Source: Mageeibacillus sp. UBA4314 (lineage in GTDB: Bacteria > Bacillota > Clostridia > Saccharofermentanales > Saccharofermentanaceae). Taken from it: a stretch of DNA of 64,000 bases. The notes under the pieces are model-generated. The model was not told where the DNA came from and ran no database searches. It saw nothing but the letters and a program-made list of their open reading frames with translations. Both the position numbers and the translations under genes were made by a program. The stretch lies in the NCBI GenBank assembly GCA_002394605.1, contig DGUI01000048.1, positions 1 to 64,000 of the forward strand. Reading direction: 5' to 3'. Shown piece by piece: positions 25,690 through 33,699 of this stretch (positions within the stretch are counted from its first letter, which is position 1; each line of letters begins with the position of its first letter).

Positions 25690-27435
25690 ATGGGAAACGT
25701 ATTAAGATTACTGCGTTATACAAAGGGCTATGTCAAAGCAACCGTGTTAACGCTGATATTCATAATAGGAGAAGTGGCGCTCGAGGTAGTAATACCTCTG
25801 ATAACATCAAATCTTGTAGGTGTAATACAGACAGACCTTAACATCAAGTCGATAATAATGTACGGGATCGCCATGGTATTTGCCGCGGTCGCTTCGCTCA
25901 TGTGCGGAGCCACGGCAGGAATAGAATGTTCCAGGGCGTCAGCAGGATTTGCCAAGAACCTGAGACAGGCGATGTTCAGTAAGGTGCAGGATTTCTCGTT
26001 CGGGAATATCGATAAATTCTCAACATCATCACTCGTTACGAGGATGACAACGGATGTCACCAATGTCCAGAATGCATATATGATGACGATAAGGACTGCC
26101 GTAAGGGCACCACTCATGCTCATACTGACTATTATCACGGCTTTCATGATGGGCGGCAAGCTTGCCATTACTTTCGTGATCGTCATACCTGTACTCGTCT
26201 TCGGACTTATCATGATCGGCAAGATCGCGATGCCGGCTTTCCGTGCCGTATTCAGGAAGTACGACAAGCTCAACGAATCTGTTGAGGAAGATGTAAGAGG
26301 CATAAGAGTCGTCAAGGGATTTGCAAGGGAAGAGTATGAGAAGTCCAAGTTCAATGCGGCTTCAGACGACATCAGAGTTGATTTCACAAAGGCTGAGAGA
26401 GTAGTAGGTCTTAACATGCCTCTCATGCAGCTCTGCATCTACTTCAATTCGATATTTATCCTCTATGTCGGTTCCAAGCTCGTCATCGAATCCCGAGGCG
26501 AGTCGATCAATGTCGGTCAGTTATCGGCACTGCTTACTTACGGGATGATGATCCTGATGTCACTTCTCATGCTGTCGATGATCTTCATCATGCTTACGAT
26601 GTCAGTCGAGTCTGTCAAGAGGATCGCGGAAGTGCTCGCAGAGAAGCCTGATATCACAAATCCCGCTGAACCTGTCTATGAGATCAGTGACGGAAGCGTG
26701 GACTTTGAGAACGTATCGTTCAAGTATTCTGAAGATGCCGTAGAGAATGCCCTCACGGGGATCGATCTGCATATCAGGTCAGGAATGACCGTAGGCATAC
26801 TCGGAGGAACGGGTTCAGGCAAGACTTCGCTCATCCAGCTCATATCAAGGCTCTATGATGCCAGCGAAGGCTGCGTTAAGGTCGGCGGGATCGATGTCAG
26901 GGAATATGATCTGACTTCGCTCAGGGATTCCGTCTCTGTAGTGCTCCAGAAGAATGTCCTGTTCTCCGGAACGATCAAGGAGAACCTCATGTGGGGCAAC
27001 AAGGAAGCTACGGACAGCGAGATCGAGGAGGCTGCAAAGCTGGCGCAGGCATACGATTTTGTAATGTCTTTCCCTGACGGATTTGATTCCAGGATCGAGC
27101 AGGGAGGAACGAATGTATCAGGCGGTCAGAAGCAGCGTCTGTGCATAGCCAGAGCGCTTCTCAAGAAGCCGAAGATACTCATCCTTGATGATTCCACGTC
27201 AGCTGTTGATACGAGGACTGATGCTCTGATCCGCAAGGGATTCAGGGAGTATATACCGGAGACGACAAAGATAATCATCGCGCAGCGTGTGGCATCCGTT
27301 ATGGATTCCGACATGATCGTTATCATCGATAACGGTAGGATCGCTGCTACCGGTACTCACGATGAGCTGATCAAGACGAGCGACATCTACCGCGAGATCT
27401 ATGAACAGCAGATCGGAGGTGATGACAATGAGTGA
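25690..27435 (+). CDS. ABC exporter half-transporter with degenerate ATP site
   Basis: Multidrug/lipid-type exporter subunit of 581 residues: six membrane helices (about 15-310) then a nucleotide-binding domain. Walker A GGTGSGKT (372-379) and signature VSGGQ are intact, but the Walker B glutamate is replaced by D501 (LILDDSTS) and the H-loop histidine by Q532 (IIIAQRVAS). These changes match the degenerate site of heterodimeric exporters such as TM287/288 and BmrCD. It overlaps the partner gene by 8 bases and lies 15 bases after the FIST-GGDEF gene. Confidence 0.94.
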   Translation: MGNVLRLLRYTKGYVKATVLTLIFIIGEVALEVVIPLITSNLVGVIQTDLNIKSIIMYGIAMVFAAVASLMCGATAGIECSRASAGFAKNLRQAMFSKVQDFSFGNIDKFSTSSLVTRMTTDVTNVQNAYMMTIRTAVRAPLMLILTIITAFMMGGKLAITFVIVIPVLVFGLIMIGKIAMPAFRAVFRKYDKLNESVEEDVRGIRVVKGFAREEYEKSKFNAASDDIRVDFTKAERVVGLNMPLMQLCIYFNSIFILYVGSKLVIESRGESINVGQLSALLTYGMMILMSLLMLSMIFIMLTMSVESVKRIAEVLAEKPDITNPAEPVYEISDGSVDFENVSFKYSEDAVENALTGIDLHIRSGMTVGILGGTGSGKTSLIQLISRLYDASEGCVKVGGIDVREYDLTSLRDSVSVVLQKNVLFSGTIKENLMWGNKEATDSEIEEAAKLAQAYDFVMSFPDGFDSRIEQGGTNVSGGQKQRLCIARALLKKPKILILDDSTSAVDTRTDALIRKGFREYIPETTKIIIAQRVASVMDSDMIVIIDNGRIAATGTHDELIKTSDIYREIYEQQIGGDDNE

Positions 27436-29359
27436 AAACAGAAGGCGCAGAGGCGCTGCATCATTCTCTGATCTGAAGAATTCCACGGGCAGCATCAAGA
27501 GGACTCTGGGCGAGTACAAGAGGTGTTTCCCCAAGCTCATGCCCCTGTCATTCATAGTCATCGCATTGGCGGCACTGCCGAATGACTTATCGCCGCTCAT
27601 CATGCAGAAGATATATAAGATCATCGACGACCTATTCAAGGATGGTGACTGGGTTGCGGCAAAGGAACAGGTGCTGCCGCATGTCATCGTCCTCATCTGC
27701 CTTTATGCATTCGGCATCATCATGGCGCTTTTGCAGTCGCAGATGCTGGCCTTCATGACGCAGAGATTCCTCGATCATATGAGGACGAGCATGTTCAGTA
27801 AGATGCAGAGCCTGCCGATAAGCTATTTCGATACGCACAAACACGGCTACATCATGAGCCATTATACGAACGACATCGATACTTTAAGACAGCTCGTATC
27901 CCAGGCTCTCCCGAGTATCATCACGGCAGGTCTTACGGTCATCATAACGTTCTGCCTTATGCTGTGGTTCAGTATCTGGATGACCCTGGTCGTTATCTTC
28001 GGCATGGTGCTGATGTTCCTCATCACGGGCAAGGTCGGAGCGGGCTCTGCGAAATATTTCGTAAGGCAGCAGAACGCTGTTGCCGCAACCGAAGGCTACA
28101 TTCAGGAGATGATGAACGGTCAGAAAGTCATAAAGGTTTTTAATCACGAGAATGACAGCAAGGAAGCTTTCGACAAGCTCAATGAAGAACTCTACCAGGA
28201 TGCTGCAAAGGCCAACGCATATGCAAACATACTGGCACCGATCATCAACAACATCGGTAATATCATGTATGTACTGATCGCGGTAGTCGGCGGCGTGCTC
28301 GTGTTCTACAATGCACCGAGCCTGTCGATATCAGGCGTGGTCTTTGACGTCAGCATCGTGGCTTCGTTCCTTAACATGTCCAAGAAGTTCATGGCTAACT
28401 TAAACCAGCTGACGATGCAGATGAATGCGATCGTCATGGCAGGTGCCGGTGCCACGCGTGTATTCGGACTTATGGATTCCGAGCCTGAGAAGGATGACGG
28501 TTATGTCACGCTCGTCAACTGCACAACGGATAAGGACGGCAATATCATCGAGGCGGATCATCATACAGGTCAGTGGGCATGGAAGCATCCTCACAAGGCG
28601 GAAGGGACGATCACATACCAGAAGCTCGAAGGTGATGTACTGCTCGACATGGTCGATTTCTCATATGTTCCGGGCAAGCAGGTCCTCACTGACATATGCG
28701 TATTTGCAAAGCCCGGTCAGAAGGTAGCATTTGTCGGTGCGACAGGTGCCGGCAAGACGACCATTACTAACCTCATAAACCGTTTCTACGATATCGAGGA
28801 CGGTAAGATTAGGTATGACGGCATCAACGTCAACAAGATAAAGAAGAGTGATCTGCGCAGGTCGTTGGGACTTGTTCTGCAGGAGACTAACCTGTTCACC
28901 GGAACGGTAATGGATAACATCAGATACGGTAAGCTCGATGCCACCGATGAAGAGTGTATCAAGGCTGCACAACTGTCAGGCGCTGACGGATTCATCACAC
29001 GTCTGCCTGAAGGGTATGACACCATGATCGAGAATAACGGAGCTAATCTCTCGCAAGGCCAGAGACAGCTCATAGCGATCGCCAGGGCGGCTGTTGCCGA
29101 TCCTCCGGTAATGATACTCGACGAGGCGACATCTTCGATCGATACGAGGACTGAGGCAATCGTAGCGCGCGGTATGGATAAGCTAATGGAAGGCAGGACG
29201 GTATTCGTCATCGCGCACAGATTATCGACAGTACGCAATTCCGATGTCATCATGGTATTGGACCACGGCAGGATCATTGAGCGCGGTTCTCATGAACAGC
29301 TGATCGCCGAGAAGGGTACATACTATAATCTCTATACGGGAGCTTTTGAACTTGAGTGA
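27428..29359 (+). CDS. ABC exporter half-transporter with catalytic ATP site
   Basis: Partner of the preceding subunit, 643 residues. ATG 27428 is 7 bases after GGAGGT and overlaps the upstream stop. Six membrane helices are followed by an insertion typical of this subclass (about residues 345-395, WAWKHPHKAEG) and a nucleotide-binding domain with GATGAGKTT, signature LSQGQ (altered), Walker B MILDEATSSID with the catalytic glutamate, and IAHRLS with the H-loop histidine. In the dimer its altered signature would face the partner's degenerate Walker site. The exported substrate is unknown. Confidence 0.94.
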   Translation: MSENRRRRGAASFSDLKNSTGSIKRTLGEYKRCFPKLMPLSFIVIALAALPNDLSPLIMQKIYKIIDDLFKDGDWVAAKEQVLPHVIVLICLYAFGIIMALLQSQMLAFMTQRFLDHMRTSMFSKMQSLPISYFDTHKHGYIMSHYTNDIDTLRQLVSQALPSIITAGLTVIITFCLMLWFSIWMTLVVIFGMVLMFLITGKVGAGSAKYFVRQQNAVAATEGYIQEMMNGQKVIKVFNHENDSKEAFDKLNEELYQDAAKANAYANILAPIINNIGNIMYVLIAVVGGVLVFYNAPSLSISGVVFDVSIVASFLNMSKKFMANLNQLTMQMNAIVMAGAGATRVFGLMDSEPEKDDGYVTLVNCTTDKDGNIIEADHHTGQWAWKHPHKAEGTITYQKLEGDVLLDMVDFSYVPGKQVLTDICVFAKPGQKVAFVGATGAGKTTITNLINRFYDIEDGKIRYDGINVNKIKKSDLRRSLGLVLQETNLFTGTVMDNIRYGKLDATDEECIKAAQLSGADGFITRLPEGYDTMIENNGANLSQGQRQLIAIARAAVADPPVMILDEATSSIDTRTEAIVARGMDKLMEGRTVFVIAHRLSTVRNSDVIMVLDHGRIIERGSHEQLIAEKGTYYNLYTGAFELE

Positions 29360-29385
29360 TGATACTTTGGATCCACCACTTCCCT

Positions 29386-29410
29386 CACACCCGGGGTTGG
29401 CCCCGGTGTG
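29386..29410 (+). terminator. Hairpin after the ABC exporter operon
   Basis: CACAC-C-CGGGG (29386-29396) pairs with CCCCGGTGTG (29401-29410) around TTGG, with one bulged C. There is no T-run behind it, so it may act as a transcript-end stabiliser more than as a classic terminator. Confidence 0.5.
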
Positions 29411-29466
29411 TTGAGGTTGGATGATGGGGGAGAGTTTGGAAAATAAAAGAAAGAGGGAGGTGGGTA

Positions 29467-29508
29467 GGCCGGATCAGCAGAGCATCACCGGCTTACCCGG
29501 GGGTAAGC
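29467..29508. repeat. Two hairpins downstream of the prepilin-like gene
   Basis: GCCGG/CCGGC arms (29468-29492) are followed by GCTTACCC/GGGTAAGC (29491-29508). They lie just past the stop of the leftward small gene and could end its message, though no T-run follows on that strand. Confidence 0.4.
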
Positions 29509-29523
29509 TTTATTAATGCCGGA

Positions 29524-29697
29524 TCACTTGGAAGCGCAGATACTTGTCGTATCATCACCGATGAGAAGCGTCTTGATGTTGTTGAAGATCTTAAATGCAC
29601 CGAAGATGAAGGATGATGCAAGTATTACAATGATGGCAAGTACCATTACCGTCTCTACGAGTGTGACACCCTTCTTTGACTTGTTAAGCTTTCTCAT
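29524..29697 (-). CDS. Tiny type IV prepilin-like protein (57 aa)
   Basis: A short gene with a strong ribosome site: GGAGG ends 8 bases before the ATG. The product starts MRKLNKSKKG-VTLVE, the prepilin peptidase motif (basic leader, Gly, then hydrophobic residues and Glu at +5), followed by a hydrophobic helix (TVMVLAIIVILASSFIFGAF) and only about 25 further residues ending TTSICASK. After cleavage about 47 residues remain, much shorter than a normal pilin. It could be a minor pilin-like or Flp-type subunit, or a signal. No other pilus gene is in the window. A TTGACA promoter and an inverted-repeat array lie upstream. Confidence 0.8.
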   Translation of the reverse strand: MRKLNKSKKGVTLVETVMVLAIIVILASSFIFGAFKIFNNIKTLLIGDDTTSICASK

Positions 29698-29748
29698 ATC
29701 CGTTTCCTCCTGAGTGATATTGGATATGGTTTATTGCTAAACCTATCA

Positions 29749-29776
29749 ATATTACCACCAGGGAAAAACTTGTCAA
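29749..29776 (-). promoter_or_regulatory. Promoter of the prepilin-like gene
   Basis: On the minus strand: TTGACA (29776-29771), 16-base spacer, TAATAT (29754-29749). The transcript would begin near 29742 with a leader of about 45 bases. Confidence 0.6.
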
Positions 29777-29866
29777 GTACTTTTTTGCAAAAATCTGAAA
29801 AATTTGTTTTCCGCATTTTGCGCGGTTTATGTCCGAATAAGGTGAGATCATTTACCTTTCACAAAT

Positions 29867-30063
29867 GTAAACCCAATTCTTCAAAATACGCAAAATGGGT
29901 TTACAAAAACTTCGAAAAATAAACCTGAAACATCGAAAATCTTAAATTAGGGTTTACATAAACGGTGCTCGCGTAAACCCTATTTCAGTAATATAACGGA
30001 ATCGGGTTTACTTTTACTCAAATAAGTAAACCCGAACAGCCATTTTTTCCAATTTGGGTTTAC
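29867..30063. repeat. Array of seven GTAAACCC half-sites forming three inverted repeats
   Basis: Half-sites: GTAAACCC at 29867, 29973 and 30026; GGGTTTAC at 29897, 29950, 30004 and 30056 (8 bases each, first base given). They form IR1 (29867-29904, 9-bp arms), IR2 (29948-29982, 10-bp arms) and IR3 (30002-30035, 12-bp arms), plus one single copy. The region is non-coding, A+T-rich, downstream of the SCIFF maturase and 90-290 bases upstream of the prepilin-like promoter. No T-runs follow the arms, so binding sites for a dimeric regulator fit better than terminators. Confidence 0.85.
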
Positions 30064-30090
30064 ATATGGGACAATCCTGCTCGATCCTGC

Positions 30091-31455
30091 TCAGGTCTTC
30101 AATTTAACCGCGATCGCGCACTCGATCCTCTTCTTAAAGAGCTTGCACCCATACTCATAAACGCCGTTGATATCGCCCGTTGCATGATATGAATTGGCAG
30201 CGCAACCGCCGGAGCAGTAGAGCTTGGCCCAGCAGTCTTTGCATTCAGGACGTGAGTAGGCACTGCATGAAGCAAACTTCTCGCGAAGGGCCGTATTGGT
30301 GACGCCTTCTTCAAGATTACCCATCTTATACTTCTCATCGCCGACAAACTGATGGCAGGGGTAGAGGTCCCCCCAGGGAGTAACCGCAAGGTATTCCGTT
30401 CCTGATCCGCATCCTGCGATCCTCTTGTAGATACAAGGTCCGCAGCTTAAGTCGAGCATGTAGTGATAGAAGGTAAATCCTCTTCCTTCCTTGTTTCGCC
30501 TGATCATCTCCCTTGCAAGCTGTTCGTACTGCTCAAAGAGGACCGGGAGGTCTTCCTCCGTCAACGCCGAAGGATCATCAGGTGACGTGACTACGGGCTC
30601 CATTGACAGTTCCGTAAATCCCATATCCGCCATGTGCAGGATGTCATTGAGAAAATCTGTGTTGAAGTGGGTATATGTGCCACGCATGTAGTAAGACTTA
30701 TTGCCGCGCTTTGCAACAAAGTTCTTAAAGTTCGGCAGTATCCTGTCGTATGAGCCGTCGCCCTTCATGTCGACCCTGAACCTGTCGTGAACTTCCTTGC
30801 GTCCGTCGAGGCTTAATACGACATTGTGCATTTCGCGGTTGCAGAATTCCGTCACCTCATCATCCAGCAGGACACCGTTAGTAGTGAGAGTGAACCTTAT
30901 GTTCTTGTTATGGATCTTCTCCTGCTCTCTTCCGTAGGCAACGAGCTGTTTTACGACATCCCAGTTCATCAGCGGTTCCCCGCCGAAAAAGTCGATGTCC
31001 AGATTCTTGTGATACCCGGAATTGGCGATTAGGAAATCGATAGCTGCCTTGCCGACCTCATAACTCATCAGGGCTCTCTGTCCATGATACTTGCCCTGGC
31101 TCGCAAAGCAGTATGAGCAGTTGAGGTTGCAGGAGTGTGCAACATGCAGGCAGAGAGCCTTGATCTGGAATCTGCGCTTATTGAAATCGACTGCCACATT
31201 CTCATATTTATCCTCAGCCCAGAGCTTACCGCTGTTCTTGAGTTCCTCTATGTCATCCAGGCATTTGTTTATGTCTTCTTCGGTTACCGTCGGATCATCG
31301 CCGAACTTGCCGAGGATATACTTTATGATCTCGCCGCGCGTATTATCTTCATACATCTGAATGATGTCGTAAGCAACGGGATCGACCATATGGATCGAGC
31401 CTGAATATGTGTCAAGGACGATGTTGAGATCGTCGAATCTGTAGCAGTGTATCAT
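30091..31455 (-). CDS. scfB: SCIFF peptide maturase, radical SAM/SPASM thioether-forming enzyme
   Basis: Radical SAM enzyme of 454 residues that installs Cys-derived thioether cross-links in the SCIFF peptide (ranthipeptide class; CteB in Clostridium thermocellum is the studied example). The N-terminal 90 residues form a peptide-recognition element; the radical SAM cluster is C109-x3-C113-x2-C116 (CNLNCSYC) with FFGGEPL and TLTTNG; the SPASM region binds two auxiliary clusters (CGPC, AGCGSG, PCHQF, ECKDCWAKLYCSGGC, YGCKLF). GGAG lies 6 bases before the ATG. The substrate gene is 64 bases upstream, across a terminator hairpin. Confidence 0.96.
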   Translation of the reverse strand: MIHCYRFDDLNIVLDTYSGSIHMVDPVAYDIIQMYEDNTRGEIIKYILGKFGDDPTVTEEDINKCLDDIEELKNSGKLWAEDKYENVAVDFNKRRFQIKALCLHVAHSCNLNCSYCFASQGKYHGQRALMSYEVGKAAIDFLIANSGYHKNLDIDFFGGEPLMNWDVVKQLVAYGREQEKIHNKNIRFTLTTNGVLLDDEVTEFCNREMHNVVLSLDGRKEVHDRFRVDMKGDGSYDRILPNFKNFVAKRGNKSYYMRGTYTHFNTDFLNDILHMADMGFTELSMEPVVTSPDDPSALTEEDLPVLFEQYEQLAREMIRRNKEGRGFTFYHYMLDLSCGPCIYKRIAGCGSGTEYLAVTPWGDLYPCHQFVGDEKYKMGNLEEGVTNTALREKFASCSAYSRPECKDCWAKLYCSGGCAANSYHATGDINGVYEYGCKLFKKRIECAIAVKLKT

Positions 31456-31463
31456 TTTATCTC

Positions 31464-31498
31464 CAAAAATTAGGGCTGCCTCACAAGAGAGACAGCCC
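31464..31498 (-). terminator. Intercistronic terminator between SCIFF peptide and maturase
   Basis: On the minus strand GGGCTG (31498-31493) pairs with CAGCCC (31478-31473), extended by a GAG/CTC pair inside, followed by TAATTTTTGG. It would stop part of the transcripts after the peptide gene, so that substrate exceeds enzyme. Confidence 0.8.
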
Positions 31499-31519
31499 GA
31501 TGATCAAATTAGTATCTAA

Positions 31520-31669
31520 TTACTCTTCTGACAACTTCTCGCAAGCCTGGTTTGCAACGCCGCAAGATGTCTTGCAAGCAGACTGGCATGATGTCTGGCA
31601 CTCGCCGCATCCGCCTTCAGCCAGAGACTTCTCGAGATCACGTGTTGTTAATGTAACGATCCTGTCCAT
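31520..31669 (-). CDS. scfA: SCIFF ranthipeptide precursor (six cysteines, 49 aa)
   Basis: Ribosomal peptide precursor. The leader MDRIVTLTTRDLEKSLAEGG is followed by the core with six cysteines at 21, 24, 28, 32, 36 and 43 (CGECQTSC, ACKTSCG, NQAC). This matches the very conserved SCIFF pattern found across Clostridia, where thioether links are made by the adjacent maturase; related products have been linked to cell-density signalling in Clostridium. AAAGGGGG precedes the ATG by 8 bases. Too short for many gene callers. Confidence 0.96.
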   Translation of the reverse strand: MDRIVTLTTRDLEKSLAEGGCGECQTSCQSACKTSCGVANQACEKLSEE

Positions 31670-31704
31670 GAATTAAGCCCCCTTTAACAATAAATAACAC
31701 GCAA

Positions 31705-31733
31705 ATTATACTTGCAATGGAGTGATGTGTCAA
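31705..31733 (-). promoter_or_regulatory. Perfect-consensus promoter of the SCIFF gene
   Basis: On the minus strand: TTGACA (31733-31728), exactly 17 bases, TATAAT (31710-31705). It is the best sigma-A-type match seen in the window and suggests strong, constitutive expression. Confidence 0.85.
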
Positions 31734-31790
31734 ATGATGATATGACCGCCCCGGGTTTGAGGCCATATAAAAAGGTCACTCTGTGCCCGT

Positions 31791-33122
31791 TCAGGTGCCG
31801 GTGATGACACTTATCTCGCCGGCTCCATATTTCTCCTGCAGGGCATCTGCAATGTCCGTGGATATGATATCACCGGGGATCAGTACGGGTATTCCGGGCG
31901 GATAGCTGTATATGAACTGACCGCAGATCCGTCCTGCAGAACTATCGGAAGGTATAGTCTCGCGCACCAGCCTCGCTGCCCTGCCGAGTGTGATATCAGA
32001 TGTATGTCCATACGTTACTGGAAGCACCGTATCCTCAGGTCTTAACTCTATATGATCTTCATCGATCGCCAGGACCGCTTCTGCAAACTTTCGCAAAGTA
32101 TCCTCGTTATCACCTATGCCGCTCATTGCGATAAGATGCGTATCAAATGCCGCCTCAACCTCTATGCCGTATTCATTGCGGAGAATATGCGCTGTCTCTT
32201 TGCCTTTGCACAGGAGAACGAATTTGGACGGATCAGAACGGTCAGACCTGAAAAGCCTGATATTCTTTAGGTTCCCGAGCATCTTAACGCAGACATCGAT
32301 GCCGTTCTTCCAGTTATCCTGGCAGCCCGGCCTGCCAAGGAGTTCCGCCATCTCCGATAACCCTGCCATGAGCAGATATGACGGCGAGGTGCTCTCGAAT
32401 ATATCGATGTAATGCCTTATGTCCTCTGTGCTGACACGGTCAGAGTATTTGAGCATTACGGCAGTCTGCGTTGGCGAAGACAACGTCTTATGGGTGCTCT
32501 TGATCACCAGGTCGCCGCACATGTCAGGACCCCAGTAACTGTCAGTTCCGAGATGAGCCCCGTGCGCGCAGTCGACGATCAGCGTGCAGCCGTGCCGCTT
32601 TGTGATCTCATATATCGAGGATGTATCGGATAATATGCCCTCATATGTCGGCGATGTGATGACGACAGCCTTTATATCAGGATCTTTCTTAAGTTCAAGT
32701 TCCACACTCTCCGGATCAGTCTCCATCACGAAAGGAACCCCATCCCTGCATACGGGCTCTGTCACTACATGCATGGCTCCCGACATCTCGATCCCGTGCC
32801 ATACGCTCAGATGCGAGTTGGAAGAGACAAGTATCTTTCCATCAGGATGATACTTGAGTGCTGCGCACACCGCAGCCTCGATCATGGCTGTCGCTCCGTT
32901 CACTGATATGAATGCCTCACCGGCACCCCAGATCCCGGCCAGCTTATCCTCCAGATCCTTGATCACTCCTGTAGGAGAGTGAAGGGTATCAAACCCCTCG
33001 ATCTCCGTAATATCTTCATGCGAATATCTCCCCACGCGTCTCTTGCCTCCCGGCATGTGCATGGGCAGAAAATGGCCTTCCGCATATCCGGCCAGTCTCT
33101 CGTGAAGCGGTCTGTCACACAT
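31791..33122 (-). CDS. PLP-dependent Orn/Lys/Arg decarboxylase family protein
   Basis: Fold-type I PLP enzyme of 443 residues related to the short Gram-positive lysine/arginine decarboxylases (YaaO/SpeA type), which make polyamine precursors. Visible: HMPGGKRR (22-29), FDTLHSPTG, D184 in VDCAHGAH (ring nitrogen contact), and the cofactor lysine K212 in STHKTLSSPTQTA. The C-terminal domain ends with SYPPGIPVLIPG, typical of the family. Substrate is not assigned. No Shine-Dalgarno precedes the ATG; a TATCAT 6 bases upstream could make the message leaderless, but no -35 match was found. Confidence 0.9.
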   Translation of the reverse strand: MCDRPLHERLAGYAEGHFLPMHMPGGKRRVGRYSHEDITEIEGFDTLHSPTGVIKDLEDKLAGIWGAGEAFISVNGATAMIEAAVCAALKYHPDGKILVSSNSHLSVWHGIEMSGAMHVVTEPVCRDGVPFVMETDPESVELELKKDPDIKAVVITSPTYEGILSDTSSIYEITKRHGCTLIVDCAHGAHLGTDSYWGPDMCGDLVIKSTHKTLSSPTQTAVMLKYSDRVSTEDIRHYIDIFESTSPSYLLMAGLSEMAELLGRPGCQDNWKNGIDVCVKMLGNLKNIRLFRSDRSDPSKFVLLCKGKETAHILRNEYGIEVEAAFDTHLIAMSGIGDNEDTLRKFAEAVLAIDEDHIELRPEDTVLPVTYGHTSDITLGRAARLVRETIPSDSSAGRICGQFIYSYPPGIPVLIPGDIISTDIADALQEKYGAGEISVITGT

Positions 33123-33195
33123 AGCATTATGATAGCACGCCGGCCGGCAATGTGATAGAATCCTTCTTAATATTATTACGGAGGCTTAACATCTT

Positions 33196-33699
33196 ATGCT
33201 GAGACTAAGACCATATAAGAGCAGTGATGCTGAGAAGGTCGTATCCTGGATCAGGAATGAGAGGATATTCAGATTCTGGTGTGCTGACAGGTTCGATCAT
33301 TATCCGATCACGCCTGATGACCTTAACGAACAGTATGACAGTTCGGAAGGTGCAGGTGATGTTTATCACTTTACTGCTTACGATGAGCAGGGTGTAGCAG
33401 GTCATATCAACATACGTTTTCCTAACCCCGGTGACCTGGATACGGTCAGGTTCGGCTATGTGATCCTTGATGATTCCAGAAGGGGGCAGGGGCTCGGCAA
33501 GGAGATGGTCAGGCTGGCCATGGACTACGCATGGGATATCATGAAGGCAAAGAAGATCACGATCGGAGTCTTCGAGGAGAACAGTGCGGCGCTTAATTGC
33601 TATCTGTCGAGCGGATTTAAGGATACGGGTACTACGGAGAAGTATCAGATCGGCGAAGATGTTTGGAATTGCCTTGAACTGGAGGCTGTTAGGGAATGA
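33196..33699 (+). CDS. GNAT-family N-acetyltransferase
   Basis: Acetyl-CoA-dependent transferase of 167 residues, substrate unknown. Acetyl-CoA binding motif A is present as RRGQGLGKEMVRLA (about 94-107), with the typical C-terminal NSAALNCYLSSGFKDTG segment. GGAGG lies 11 bases before the ATG. Its stop overlaps the start of the cellulase gene (ATGA), so it opens the operon. Confidence 0.9.
   Translation: MLRLRPYKSSDAEKVVSWIRNERIFRFWCADRFDHYPITPDDLNEQYDSSEGAGDVYHFTAYDEQGVAGHINIRFPNPGDLDTVRFGYVILDDSRRGQGLGKEMVRLAMDYAWDIMKAKKITIGVFEENSAALNCYLSSGFKDTGTTEKYQIGEDVWNCLELEAVRE

Noticed and set aside
29516..29713. 65-codon plus-strand ORF
   Set aside because: Antisense to the prepilin-like gene, which has the promoter, ribosome site and motif.
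29867..30063. CRISPR array or set of intrinsic terminators
   Set aside because: Half-sites are 8 bases, irregularly spaced and in both orientations; no T-runs follow the arms.
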